The translations under genes were made by a program, and so were the position numbers. The notes beneath the pieces were generated by a model, which did no database searches, was not told where the DNA came from, and saw only the letters and a list, made by a program, of their open reading frames with translations. Shown piece after piece: positions 54,247 to 62,911 of a DNA stretch of 64,000 nucleotides. This DNA is from Micromonospora sp. WMMD1120 (GTDB lineage: Bacteria; Actinomycetota; Actinomycetes; Mycobacteriales; Micromonosporaceae): contig NZ_JARUBO010000005.1 of assembly GCF_029626235.1 (NCBI RefSeq), forward strand, positions 5,180,001 to 5,244,000. Direction: 5' to 3'. Numbering within the stretch: position 1 is the stretch's first letter; every line of letters starts with the position of its first letter.

Positions 54247-56412
54247 CTAACGGCCTACCTGTTCGAGATAGCGCTGCCGAATGGTGTCTAAGCGCTCCTT
54301 GGTTCGTTCGACCTCCCAGAAGGCCCAGCCGTTGCTGGCTACGCCGACCGCGTCTTCCATCGCTTTAGTCGGGGCGCTTGCGACACCGGAGGCGGTCTCG
54401 ATGCTTCCTTCTGGACGGACTCGGGCATAGTACAGTTCGCCACGTCTGCGGCCGATGAGCCGGTCTCCCACACCTACCAAGCCTGCCTGAACCAAGTCCT
54501 GGAACCTGACTCCGTAGCGGGTGCGCTTCCCGGGCGCGAGAGGGCCAGGCGCTGGCGGCGGGGCCAGCCCGAGCGCGTTCAGGCTCCATATCTTCTTGGC
54601 GATCTCGTAGTAGAGTCGACCGCGCGCCTCGATAAACGGCTCCAGCGGGGTGCTTGCGTCATAGGTAGCGATCATGTCGTACAGGCCTTCACCTGTGAGG
54701 AACTTTCGGAGCCGGACATTGCCTCGTTGAAAGAAATCCGGGTTGAGCATCCCGGCCAGCAGAGTGTCCTTCCGGTATGACGCGAGCTTCTCCTCCAAGA
54801 GCATCCCGCCGTAGCTACCGTTGTCCGGACCGTCCAGGAGCAGGAGCGCTCCGAGCCGATTCCGCAGGAAGCCGTAGTAGCGGGCGTCGGGCGCCTTGTG
54901 CGCGTACTTCGACGCCGTGCTAGTGAAGAGGTGCTCGATCTCGAAGTCGCGGTCGTGGTCTCGGCGGAGAAGGAAGCGGTCGGTGGGATCTGCCTCGCCG
55001 TTGGTTGCACCCATTTCGACCCATGCGGTCAGGCGAGCCAGCACATAGTGCACGAATCTGCGTTTGGTGTCGTAGCGTAGTTCCGGGATGAGCTGCAGCC
55101 GGACGGGCCAGTCTGCAGCGTGCTCCCCGAGGGCGCGGCTGAGCTCCTGTACCGACTCGGACAGTCGCACGACAGGCGTGACCGCTGACACGAGCTCATC
55201 AATGTGTCGCTGCTCGACCGGTTCGTCGCCAAGCGTCTGCGTCACGTAGAAGAGATCGAGGAAATTGGCCACCAAACCGGCCTTCTGCAGCCGCTCCGTC
55301 TCCGAGTCGCCGGATCGCAGGGCAGCGAGCGTGAGGTCGAACTGTTCGGCTATGCCGTTGAATGTGTTGTACCGCACGGCCTGCAGATGTGGGGTGATCC
55401 GGGATCGTGCTAGCAGCAGCGTGGCGTACGTGGTGTGGAAGGGGTACAGGACCTCGGTGATAAGGCGGACCCGGTCCCCGTTCTTGCGATTCGGCCAGAT
55501 CTCTGCCTCGTGTGCCCGCACCCATTCGTGTGTCGCGTCGTTTAGGCTCGGCCCCGGCTTGTGCGCGGCCGCAGGAAACCTCGCTCGGAAGACGGACCGC
55601 AGGTAGGCGAAAGCGGCGCCCTTTTCAACATCTTCCAGAGTCGACACCATTGTGGTCCATGCGCCTTCTAGCTCACGTGGGTCCGCTTCGGCATCACCAA
55701 GCAGGAAACGCTTGAGGTGGTCCATCGGTGAGAGTCGGACGCCGCAGTCATTGATCGATTGAAACATCTCTTCTGCCCGGTCGCGGTCGCCTGCGTCCAT
55801 CACGACCAGGGAGACCCGGTAGAGCAGCCAGTCGATGAACATGACTAGGAGATCGCCGCGCAACTGTGCAGGGTAGTGAATGTCGATGTACTGGTACGCC
55901 TGCCAGATGCGCCGGACAGGAGGCCGTGCGCTGGCGGCGTCGAATCCACGGCCGTTAAGCAGAGCATTGAAGCAAGCGCTGTACTCGTCGACGTCCACAC
56001 GGAACGTCCGCCTGCCGAACCGTTCGGACATGATCAAGGTCAAAAGCTTGCCGGCCTTGCTGTTTGCCTTCGGAGTTCCCGCTGCCTGCCGATGCAAATA
56101 GATCAACAGTAGTAGGAGCGTGATGATCCGCTGCTGGCCGTCAACCAGCGAGATCCGCCCGTCCGCGCTGCAAACGATGTATGGGCCGAGGAAGTACGGA
56201 TCGTATGTTTTTACATCGGCCAGTGAGTGTTCGTCACTCCACTGATCGAAGAACTTTCGAGAGAGGTCGTTCATCAGCCGCGCTACTTGTGGTTCGTCCC
56301 AGACGTATTCACGCTGATAGTAGTCGAGAGAGAACGACTCTGTACCGAACAACACGTCGATGGATTGCTCGCGGGCACTGACTAGCTTCTTGGTATTGCG
56401 CCTTCTGGCCAT
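54247..56412 (-). CDS. DUF262-DUF1524-RAMA protein (GmrSD/type IV restriction-like)
   Basis: A 721-aa protein of anti-phage type. Residues 10-280 form the DUF262 (ParB-like NTPase) domain, with YQREYVW at 32-38 and DGQQR at 91-95. Residues about 470-580 form the DUF1524 HNH nuclease, with His494 in FEIEHLFTS and RNRLGALLLLDGPDNGSYG. Residues about 630-720 form a C-terminal RAMA domain (RYGVRFQDLVQAGLVGVGDR, SNGWAFWEVER), a module found in proteins acting on modified DNA. The gene is 11 nt upstream of nothing else but follows the unknown gene at 57116 with an 11-nt gap. Its G+C and codon use are clearly lower than in the flanks, a sign of transfer. Confidence 0.87.
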   Translation of the reverse strand: MARRRNTKKLVSAREQSIDVLFGTESFSLDYYQREYVWDEPQVARLMNDLSRKFFDQWSDEHSLADVKTYDPYFLGPYIVCSADGRISLVDGQQRIITLLLLLIYLHRQAAGTPKANSKAGKLLTLIMSERFGRRTFRVDVDEYSACFNALLNGRGFDAASARPPVRRIWQAYQYIDIHYPAQLRGDLLVMFIDWLLYRVSLVVMDAGDRDRAEEMFQSINDCGVRLSPMDHLKRFLLGDAEADPRELEGAWTTMVSTLEDVEKGAAFAYLRSVFRARFPAAAHKPGPSLNDATHEWVRAHEAEIWPNRKNGDRVRLITEVLYPFHTTYATLLLARSRITPHLQAVRYNTFNGIAEQFDLTLAALRSGDSETERLQKAGLVANFLDLFYVTQTLGDEPVEQRHIDELVSAVTPVVRLSESVQELSRALGEHAADWPVRLQLIPELRYDTKRRFVHYVLARLTAWVEMGATNGEADPTDRFLLRRDHDRDFEIEHLFTSTASKYAHKAPDARYYGFLRNRLGALLLLDGPDNGSYGGMLLEEKLASYRKDTLLAGMLNPDFFQRGNVRLRKFLTGEGLYDMIATYDASTPLEPFIEARGRLYYEIAKKIWSLNALGLAPPPAPGPLAPGKRTRYGVRFQDLVQAGLVGVGDRLIGRRRGELYYARVRPEGSIETASGVASAPTKAMEDAVGVASNGWAFWEVERTKERLDTIRQRYLEQVGR

Positions 56413-56423
56413 GACGGCCCGAC

Positions 56424-57116
56424 CTAAAGGGCCACAGTTGCTTTGGTCGCCACGATAGGCTCACCCCTTCCGCGCCAGATATATCCGGAGCGTACAACCC
56501 GAACGACGGTTCCGGGTTCGGGAGTACCCGACTCGGCCTCGTGCGAGTCCGGGTCAAATAGGAGACTCTCGCCGGGCTGGCCGAGCGGCCAAAGCCGCTT
56601 GCGCCGTGCCTCATCCGTGAGCAGCTTCACGACTTCCGTGATCGTGTCACCGCGAGACTGCAGGACCTCGACTGCCGCGGCAAGATCGGCAACCAGCCTG
56701 GCCTCCTCAAACTCGTGCTCCCATCCGCAGGCGGTCGTCTCGCTGGGGTCAATCGCAGCAGCCACGTTCTGCACAAGGTGTTGGGCGACCCAAGGCGGCA
56801 CCTTCTTCAGTAGGTGGCCGGCCAGCACGTCCAGTGAGCTTCGAGCAGACTGCTTCTCGGTCGACCAGCCGTACTTGTTATTCATGGTAGTGATCTGTGG
56901 ATGCCACTTGACGCCGCGTTGGAAAAGCCTCCAGCGATGATCGACGTCGGTCTTATTGGCGCCTGCCTCAATCACCTGGGCCTTGACCGCTTGCGCGTTG
57001 AGTGGCTCGGACGCGGTTCGAATCACATCGAGAAAGACTGCTCCTGGATCCTCCGCGAACTGCTTGACGAGGGTTCCTGCGTCCAACACGTACCGCCCCC
57101 CAGGCCCGAGCTGCAT
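56424..57116 (-). CDS. Unknown partner of the DUF262-RAMA protein, possible winged-helix domain
   Basis: A 230-aa protein I cannot assign. Residues about 25-95 (FLDVIRTASEPLNAQAVKAQ, then WRLFQRGVKWHPQITTMNNK and YGWS) read like a winged-helix domain. The middle is helical and acidic, and the end (GTVVRVVRSGYIWRGRGEPI) looks like a small beta-barrel. Its stop lies 11 nt before the DUF262 start, so the two are co-transcribed. The ATG at 57116 lacks a good ribosome-binding site. Context suggests a sensor, specificity or regulatory subunit of the defence module; this is inference. Confidence 0.7.
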   Translation of the reverse strand: MQLGPGGRYVLDAGTLVKQFAEDPGAVFLDVIRTASEPLNAQAVKAQVIEAGANKTDVDHRWRLFQRGVKWHPQITTMNNKYGWSTEKQSARSSLDVLAGHLLKKVPPWVAQHLVQNVAAAIDPSETTACGWEHEFEEARLVADLAAAVEVLQSRGDTITEVVKLLTDEARRKRLWPLGQPGESLLFDPDSHEAESGTPEPGTVVRVVRSGYIWRGRGEPIVATKATVAL

Positions 57117-57755
57117 GGAGCTTGCATGCTATAGCCATGTGTCGACGTGCATCACTGTCTGATGCGCGACAGCCGCTTCATCTTACGATTGACCCGCCTT
57201 CTTGCTATGACTCGGGCACTGGTCGCCCGTTTGCTTGAATCGAGGCACCCGGCGCAGGATTTCTGTTCTTCACTTGGCGCCTGGGGCGAGGCTCGTGAAG
57301 CCGGACCATTCTCCTCTTTTCGTCGACGACCTCTGCGCGGAGGAGAGACGGCTGATCAAGCTTGGTTCAGGCGGCGCTGCGGTAGTCGTGTAGGAATTCG
57401 ATGGATTCGTCCTGTTGGGATGCTTTCAACGTCTGCTCGAATTTTCCTGTGTTTGCCGTCATGGACTTCTGTCAGGTCGACAACGCGCTGCCGTTGGTGG
57501 GCTTGCGCTATGGCATGACCACCTCCGCGTTACTAACGTAGCCGTCGTCGGCCATCAACGGCTGGCCGTCAGCGACGCCCTCGCCGCCACGCTAGGCGGC
57601 CAGCCGGGCCATTTTGCGCTAAGCGCGACTGGGTCTGGTGCCTCTCGGGGCACTCAGGTTCGCCACTTGGATGCTCCTTCGGTGTACCGTCCGAACGTGC
57701 AGGATTGCAGGGCCTGGCCGCTGCCCCGATCCTCTACCTGGGGGTGGGCGTAGGC
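57117..57755. other. Gene-poor region, possible degraded coding DNA
   Basis: About 640 bp without a supportable gene. Short open frames on the plus strand (for example 57147-57518) have no ribosome-binding site and no recognisable motif. The stretch near 57478 reads DNALPLVGLRYGMTTSALLT before a stop, which looks like a fragment of a real protein, so the region may be the eroded edge of the island. No terminal repeats or transposase pieces were recognised. Confidence 0.4.
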
Positions 57756-58946
57756 ATGGCGAAGAAGCCGGACACCATCGGTGCCAGGATCCGGTACTGG
57801 CGGATGCGTCGAGGCGGGATGACCCAAGCCGTCCTCGCTGGGCTCGCTGGCGTCACCCAGTCGTACGTGTCGCAGGTCGAGTCAGGTCGGAAGACGATCG
57901 ACCGTCGGTCCACTCTGGTCGCCCTCGCCGCCGCGCTTCAGGTCACAGTGGCTGACCTGCTGGGTCAGGGCACCGAATCCGGTGATCCGGCCCGCGAGAG
58001 CGCCGCCGAGTGCGTGCCGGCGGTCTGGTCGGCCCTGATCGAGATCGAGGACGGCGAGCGCCGCCCGTCGATCTTCACAGCGGAACGCCTGACGGCCGAG
58101 ATCGCCCGCGCCGATCAACTCCGCAACTCGTGCAACTACCCGGCCATGGCCCGCATGCTCCCGGGCTTGCTCCTCGAATCCGCCGCCGTCGGCGGTGCCG
58201 CGCTCGCCCAGGTCGCTTACCTGGCCTCCACCTGCCTTCGGCACCTTGGCTACCGCCATTTGGCCCTCAATGCCGCGCGGGTGTCCGTTTCCGCTGCTGA
58301 GGACATCGACGATCGAGCGTGGCTGGGTGCATCAGGGTTCATCTACGCGCAGAGCCTGCCGATCGAGTCCGCCCCCTTGGCAGCCAGATCCGCTGACCGG
58401 TCGCTGGCGGAGCTTCAGGAGGACGCCTCCGACGTCCGGGTACGCCAGATGCTCGGTCAGCTTCACCTCATGGCAGCGCTGGCTTCGACCGTGGACGCTC
58501 GCCCCGACGTCGCTCGTGACCACCTCGCTGAGGCCGCGCGTGAGGCGGCGAGCCTGGGTGATCCGGCTGACGGCGGCGGCTTCAACGGGTGCTGCTTCGG
58601 GCCGACCAACGTCGGGCTCTGGAAGATGTCCATCGCGGCCGAGCAGGGCGAGTCCGGCAAGGTGATCGAGCTGTCCAGGACGATCCGGCCGCAGGTGCTT
58701 AAGGCGTCGAACCGCCAACTGTCGTACTGGCTCGACATTGGGCGAGCGCTGGCGGACGGCGGTCGCCGGGATTCGGAGGCGTTGGCCGCATTCATCCGGG
58801 CCGAGCAGGCCGCACCGATTCCGTTCGCCATCAACCCTCTCGCCCGCGACGCCGTGGCGACCCTTGCGCAGCGTGCCCAGCGCCGAGCCATCCCTGACGA
58901 GTTGCGCCTGCTCGCCGGCCGTATCGGCGTCAACCTGGCCGCATAA
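57756..58946 (+). CDS. XRE-family regulator with TPR-like helical repeats
   Basis: A 396-aa protein. Residues 5-65 form a helix-turn-helix of the Cro/C1 type (IGARIRYWRMRRGGMTQAVL, SYVSQVESGRKTIDRRSTLV). The rest is a long helical-repeat region (TPR-like), with YLASTCLRHLGYRHLALNAA and LAEAAREAASLGDPAD. Such regulators, common in Micromonosporaceae and Streptomyces, often sense small ligands or peptides through the repeats. The ATG at 57756 has GGGGGTGGG upstream. Codon use returns to the chromosomal pattern here. Confidence 0.85.
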   Translation: MAKKPDTIGARIRYWRMRRGGMTQAVLAGLAGVTQSYVSQVESGRKTIDRRSTLVALAAALQVTVADLLGQGTESGDPARESAAECVPAVWSALIEIEDGERRPSIFTAERLTAEIARADQLRNSCNYPAMARMLPGLLLESAAVGGAALAQVAYLASTCLRHLGYRHLALNAARVSVSAAEDIDDRAWLGASGFIYAQSLPIESAPLAARSADRSLAELQEDASDVRVRQMLGQLHLMAALASTVDARPDVARDHLAEAAREAASLGDPADGGGFNGCCFGPTNVGLWKMSIAAEQGESGKVIELSRTIRPQVLKASNRQLSYWLDIGRALADGGRRDSEALAAFIRAEQAAPIPFAINPLARDAVATLAQRAQRRAIPDELRLLAGRIGVNLAA

Positions 58947-59058
58947 CTGGCAGTAATCACCACATCACGAATCCGGCCTACTGTCCGGTTTGGGACGTGA
59001 CCACGTCCTGATGGCTCGGCGCGGCTGAGTTGCTGGGCCTCCATCGGAGGAGGCGGGG

Positions 59059-59220
59059 ATGAGCGGCGGCGACGACAACGCTCCGGAGCACGACAGCGAG
59101 GCGGCCGAGCGGGAGGCTGCCAAGCAGCGCCTCCTGGCGCAGGCCGAGGCGGAGCGCGTACCCGTGGAGGACACGACCCGCGCGGTCCCGGATCGGCGGT
59201 GGCGGCGTGACCAACGATGA
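59059..59220 (+). CDS. Small acidic protein preceding an XRE gene (53 aa)
   Basis: A 53-aa hydrophilic protein starting at ATG 59059 behind GGAGGAGG. Its middle (SEAAEREAAKQRLLAQAEAE) is a charged helix and its end is basic (RRWRRDQR). It overlaps the start of the XRE gene at 59207 by 14 nt, so translation is coupled. Small genes in this position recur ahead of actinobacterial XRE regulators; their role is not known. Confidence 0.6.
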   Translation: MSGGDDNAPEHDSEAAEREAAKQRLLAQAEAERVPVEDTTRAVPDRRWRRDQR

Positions 59221-60451
59221 CCTCCCGATCGGCCGCCGGGTCGCGAGCTGGCGGGTGCGGCGGTCGATGACGCAGCAGATGCTCGCCGACCGGTTGCGCA
59301 GGTCGAAGAGCTGGGTGGACAAGGTGGAGCGGGGTGTGCGCGCCCTGGACCGGTACTCGGTGATCCAGGAGCTGGCTGACGTTCTGCGGGTCGACCCGGC
59401 GGTGCTGCTCGGTCAGCCGCCCAGTGCTCCGACGGGTACGCCGGACGGGGTGGACGACATCCGGGCGGCGCTCGCCCGCTACGACACCCGGCAGACCGCA
59501 CCGCGAAGCGAGGAGCTGAGGCGGCAGGTCGGGCACGCCTGGTTGACCTACCAGCACGCGCACTACGGGCAGTTGGTGCGCGCGCTGCCGGGTCTGCTGG
59601 ACGCCGCCCAGGCCGCGCAGAAAGCAGAGGTGTTGGTGCAGGCGTACCGGATCACCTCGTCGCTGTTGGTCAAGCTCGGCGAGGCCGACCTCGCCTGGCT
59701 GGCCGCCGACCGTGCGATGTCCGCCGCCGGCGACGACCCGATCCTGGCGGCAAGCGCCACCATCTCGATAACCGAGGCCCTCCGCGCCACCAACCGTAAC
59801 CCCCTGGCCCTGAAAGCGGCCCTCCCAACAGCCAACCGCCTCCTCGCGCCCCAGTCCCACCCCGTCGATCATGAGGTTGGCGGGTCTGGTGGAGATCAAA
59901 TCGCCCGTCAACTTCATGATCAACGAGGTGGGGGTGGGGGTGTGGTCGTGGGGTTGCCGTGGGAGTGGGCGGTGGGTGGGACGTTGCTGGTGCAGGCGGC
60001 GCTGGCCGCCGCCGGATGTGGCGAGAACCGCCGCGCCGACGAGCTGACCGACCGGGCCGCGGGCGTTGCCGCACACCTACGGGGGTACGACGACACGCAC
60101 CGCACCAGCTTCGGGCCGGTCGCCGTCGAGCTGGCCCGGGTTCTCGTTGCGGCACAACGGGGTGACGCCGAAGAGGCGTTATGGAGGCACTCAAGCGTTG
60201 TGCGGCGGGAGGGGTGGCGGCGGTTACCGGCCGAGTATCGGGGTGCGTACCTGGTCGACGTCGCGCGGGCGTACCTGCACCTGGGCGACGTGCGCGGGGC
60301 GGCACGGGCCCTGGTGGACGCGGACAGTGTCGCGCCGGCTGAGGTTCGGTGCCGGGCGTCGGCGCGTACCGTCATCGCGGATGTCGCCCGCGCGCAGCCG
60401 GCGCCGGCCGGTGTGACGCGACTGGCGACGCTGGTCGGCCTCACCCGGTGA
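59207..60451 (+). CDS. XRE-family regulator with TPR-like domain, interrupted by a repeat
   Basis: A 414-aa regulator. Residues 5-65 form the helix-turn-helix (PIGRRVASWRVRRSMTQQML, SKSWVDKVERGVRALDRYS). Residues 100-390 are TPR-like helices (HAWLTYQHAHYGQLVRALPG, LVDVARAYLHLGDVRGAARA). Between residues about 217 and 245 the helical pattern is broken by a Gly/His/Asp-rich stretch (VDHEVGGSGGDQIARQLHDQ followed by Gly repeats) encoded by an inverted repeat. The frame is kept, so the protein may still fold with a loop there. The GTG at 59207 overlaps the small upstream gene. Confidence 0.83.
   Translation: MTNDDLPIGRRVASWRVRRSMTQQMLADRLRRSKSWVDKVERGVRALDRYSVIQELADVLRVDPAVLLGQPPSAPTGTPDGVDDIRAALARYDTRQTAPRSEELRRQVGHAWLTYQHAHYGQLVRALPGLLDAAQAAQKAEVLVQAYRITSSLLVKLGEADLAWLAADRAMSAAGDDPILAASATISITEALRATNRNPLALKAALPTANRLLAPQSHPVDHEVGGSGGDQIARQLHDQRGGGGGVVVGLPWEWAVGGTLLVQAALAAAGCGENRRADELTDRAAGVAAHLRGYDDTHRTSFGPVAVELARVLVAAQRGDAEEALWRHSSVVRREGWRRLPAEYRGAYLVDVARAYLHLGDVRGAARALVDADSVAPAEVRCRASARTVIADVARAQPAPAGVTRLATLVGLTR
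59856..59932. repeat. Palindromic repeat inside an XRE gene
   Basis: CCCACCCCGTCGATCATGAG... at 59856-59884 is complementary to 59904-59932 at 25 of 29 positions, around a 19-nt centre. The core GATCATGAGGTTGGCGGG pairs with CCCGTCAACTTCATGATC. It lies in frame within the coding sequence of the regulator. Its arms differ from the REP family at 12160, so it is a second palindrome family. Confidence 0.75.
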
Positions 60452-60618
60452 GACTCAGTCGGGACCTGACCAGTTACGTGCCCGGGACCTACCTGGTCGC
60501 GGTAGCTTGGTCTGAGACGCCTGAGAAATGCTCAATCGTGGCGGTTCGTGGCGGCGATGGCAGCGATATCGACGCCTGGCGCGACATCACGATCGCCACC
60601 GATGTCGACAAGCCCTGA
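60448..60618 (+). CDS. Small hypothetical protein (56 aa)
   Basis: A 56-aa frame starting at GTG 60448, overlapping the XRE stop by 4 nt (GTGA). It reads TSYVPGTYLVAVAWSETPEK and VAVRGGDGSDIDAWRDITIA, a mixed polar/hydrophobic composition compatible with a small folded protein. No family is recognised. The tight overlap is the main support. Confidence 0.5.
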   Translation: MRLSRDLTSYVPGTYLVAVAWSETPEKCSIVAVRGGDGSDIDAWRDITIATDVDKP

Positions 60619-60668
60619 GCGTTGGCCGCGAGCTTTTTCGAACGTCACCATCTGACGGGAAAGCGATC

Positions 60669-61517
60669 ATGATCGCAGCTTTGGAGGGGTTCACCCAGCA
60701 GCTGGTGCCGGCGAATGGCATCAAGATCAACGCTGTCACGGGAGGCTCCGGCCCGCCGGTCCTCCTGCTGCACGGCTGGCCGGAAACGTGGTGGGGTTGG
60801 CACCGTGTGATGCCGCTGCTGGCTGCGCGTTTCAGCGTGGTGGCCATCGATATGCGCGGCGCGGGCTTCTCCGACTGCCCCCTCGGCGGCTATGACAAGG
60901 CGACGATGGCGCGCGACGCGCACGAGGTCATGGTTGCCCTCGGGCATGAGCGCTACGCCGTGTGCGGACACGACATCGGCGGGATGGTCGCCCTGCCGCA
61001 GGCCGCCATCTATCGGCAGGCTGTCACCCACCTGGCCGTCCTCGACGTTCCGCTGCCCGGCTGGACCGGATGGGAGGCGGCGACCGGGAAACTCTGGCAC
61101 TTCAGCTTCCACACGAACCGGGATCTTCCCGAGCGCCTGATCCACGGCCGTGAGTACGACTACGTGTCGACCTTCATGGCTGAGCGGTTCTACGACCACA
61201 GCACCTTTGATCCGGCGGACATCGACATCTACGCGAAAGCGATGGCGCTTCCTGGTCGCACCCGCGGCGGCCTGGAGTGGTACCGGACCCTCGCCGCCGA
61301 CCATGCGGCCGCGCTCGAGTACAAGAAGCAACCGCTTGAGGTGCCAGTGCTGGGTCTCGGCGGGGACCAGCGCTTCGGTGCGCAGATGGTGCCGATGCTC
61401 AGGGAGTTCGCCGGCAACGTGACGGGCGGCCCGATCGCGGGGTCCAGCCACTACCTCGCCGAGGAACGGCCGGATGACGTCGCCGCCGCTCTGACCGATT
61501 TCCTCCAGGCCACGTGA
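60669..61517 (+). CDS. Alpha/beta hydrolase, epoxide-hydrolase/dehalogenase-like
   Basis: A 282-aa enzyme. LLLHGWPETWWGWHRVMPLLA has the HGWP oxyanion motif of epoxide hydrolases and haloacetate dehalogenases, and VCGHDIGGMVALPQA has an aspartate nucleophile. The catalytic histidine is probably in SSHYLAEERP, and the acid in GLGGDQRFG. The aspartate nucleophile makes an esterase unlikely. Its ATG at 60669 has AAAGCG upstream. It is followed by a VOC gene 46 nt away, so both may serve detoxification of reactive compounds. Confidence 0.85.
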   Translation: MIAALEGFTQQLVPANGIKINAVTGGSGPPVLLLHGWPETWWGWHRVMPLLAARFSVVAIDMRGAGFSDCPLGGYDKATMARDAHEVMVALGHERYAVCGHDIGGMVALPQAAIYRQAVTHLAVLDVPLPGWTGWEAATGKLWHFSFHTNRDLPERLIHGREYDYVSTFMAERFYDHSTFDPADIDIYAKAMALPGRTRGGLEWYRTLAADHAAALEYKKQPLEVPVLGLGGDQRFGAQMVPMLREFAGNVTGGPIAGSSHYLAEERPDDVAAALTDFLQAT

Positions 61518-61563
61518 CCCTCTGCGACCGCGCCGATCGGCTCATCAAGAAGGGAAAGCTGTC

Positions 61564-62094
61564 ATGAGCGCACCTGCCATTCGCGGCGTCAACCACATCG
61601 GCATCACGGTGCCCGACATCGAAGCCGCGAAGACGTTCTTCGTGGAAGCCTTCGGCGCCCAGGTGATCTATCAGTCCTTCGGGCCGCAGGACCCGCCGAG
61701 GCAGGGACCCGAGTTCGAGCGGGCCGTCGGCGCCCACCCCGGAACGGTCGTGCGCGCGCAGGCGATGGTCAAGATCGGAACCGGACCCGACTTCGAGCTC
61801 TTCGAGATGCACGGCCCCGAACAAGCCGAGCCGGCGCGACCGAGCGACTTCGGCATCACGCACTTCGGCCTCTACACCGACGACATCGACGCATCGGTGG
61901 AGCGCTTGAGAAGGGCCGGAGGCACCCCCCTCACGGAGCCTCGCCCTATTCCCTACACGACCGAACAAGGCCCGGGGAACAAGGTCTGCTACTGCCGCAC
62001 GCCGTGGGGCACGACGATGGAGTTCATCACCACGCCGGACCGGATGCCGTATCACGACCAGACGGATGTGCGCAGGTGGCAGGACGAGGACTAG
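61564..62094 (+). CDS. VOC family protein (glyoxalase-like)
   Basis: A 176-aa single-subunit VOC protein. GVNHIGITVPDIEAAKTFFVEAFG has the first metal-binding histidine, HFGLYTDDIDASVERLRRAGG the second module, and CYCRTPWGTTMEFITTP the last strand with its glutamate. The metal site therefore looks complete. GAAGGGAAAG precedes the ATG. The substrate is unknown; the neighbouring hydrolase suggests a shared small-molecule pathway. Confidence 0.87.
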   Translation: MSAPAIRGVNHIGITVPDIEAAKTFFVEAFGAQVIYQSFGPQDPPRQGPEFERAVGAHPGTVVRAQAMVKIGTGPDFELFEMHGPEQAEPARPSDFGITHFGLYTDDIDASVERLRRAGGTPLTEPRPIPYTTEQGPGNKVCYCRTPWGTTMEFITTPDRMPYHDQTDVRRWQDED

Positions 62095-62107
62095 GTGCGA
62101 CAGGACG

Positions 62108-62887
62108 TCATGCGGCCTCGTGCTTCAGGGCGGGTCCGAGGAGCAGCCCGCCGTCCACGATGTGCTCGGCGCCGGTGATGAAGGCGGCGTCCGGCGAGGC
62201 GAGGAACAGCAGCGTCGCGGTGATGTCGGCGGGTTGTCCGAGCCGGGGGACGGCGAACGGCTCGGGGTTGTAGAAGTCGGCGATCGGGGCGTCGGCGCCG
62301 GCCGCTGGTTCGGTGATGAACGCGGTGGCGATGACGCCGGGGTGGATGGTGTTGACGCGGATGTTGTCGCGTCCCAGTTCGAGGGCGGCGGTCTGGGTGA
62401 GCCCGCGGATGGCCCACTTGCTGGCGACGTAGGGCGCGTAGAAGGCGGTGCCTCCGGTGCCCATGATCGAGGCGATGTTGACGATCACCCCGCCGCCCGC
62501 TCGCCTCAGCGCCGGTGCGGCGGTCTTGATGCCGAGGAACGTGCCGGTGAGGTTGGTGTCGAGGATGCGCGCCCACACTTCCTGGTCGGTGGACTCGATC
62601 AGGGCCGGCGGGTTCTGCACTCCGGCGTTGTTGACCAGGATGGTGAGCGCGCCGAAGGTCTCCTCGGTCGCCACGACGGCGTCGGCCCACGACGTCTCGT
62701 CGCGGACGTCGAGGCGTACGAAGAGTGCTCTGTCGCCCAGCTCGGCGGCGAGGGCGGCGCCGCGCTCGGCGTCGGTGGCGGCGATAACCACGTTGGCGCC
62801 CTCGGCGTGGAAGGCGCGTACGTGGCTGGCGCCCTGCCCACCCGTGCCGCCGGTGACGAGAACGGTCTGAGCGGTGAAGCGGGACAT
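62108..62887 (-). CDS. Short-chain dehydrogenase/reductase
   Basis: A 259-aa classical SDR. VLVTGGTGGQGASHVRAF is the coenzyme-binding motif, LVNNAGVQNP the structural NNAG, NIASIMGTGGTAFYAPYVASK the Ser-Tyr-Lys active site, and IHPGVIATAFI the cofactor-closing segment. The preferred C-terminal ITGAEHIVDGGLLLGP is typical. It is divergent from a TetR regulator with two operator-like palindromes between them, which indicates induction by a small molecule. Confidence 0.92.
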   Translation of the reverse strand: MSRFTAQTVLVTGGTGGQGASHVRAFHAEGANVVIAATDAERGAALAAELGDRALFVRLDVRDETSWADAVVATEETFGALTILVNNAGVQNPPALIESTDQEVWARILDTNLTGTFLGIKTAAPALRRAGGGVIVNIASIMGTGGTAFYAPYVASKWAIRGLTQTAALELGRDNIRVNTIHPGVIATAFITEPAAGADAPIADFYNPEPFAVPRLGQPADITATLLFLASPDAAFITGAEHIVDGGLLLGPALKHEAA

Positions 62888-62911
62888 GCGGTCCTCCAGG
62901 AGCTGGCAGAT

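Noticed and set aside
57147..57518. Plus-strand frame of 123 aa in the gene-poor region
   Set aside because: No ribosome-binding site, no recognisable motif, and composition unlike neighbouring genes.
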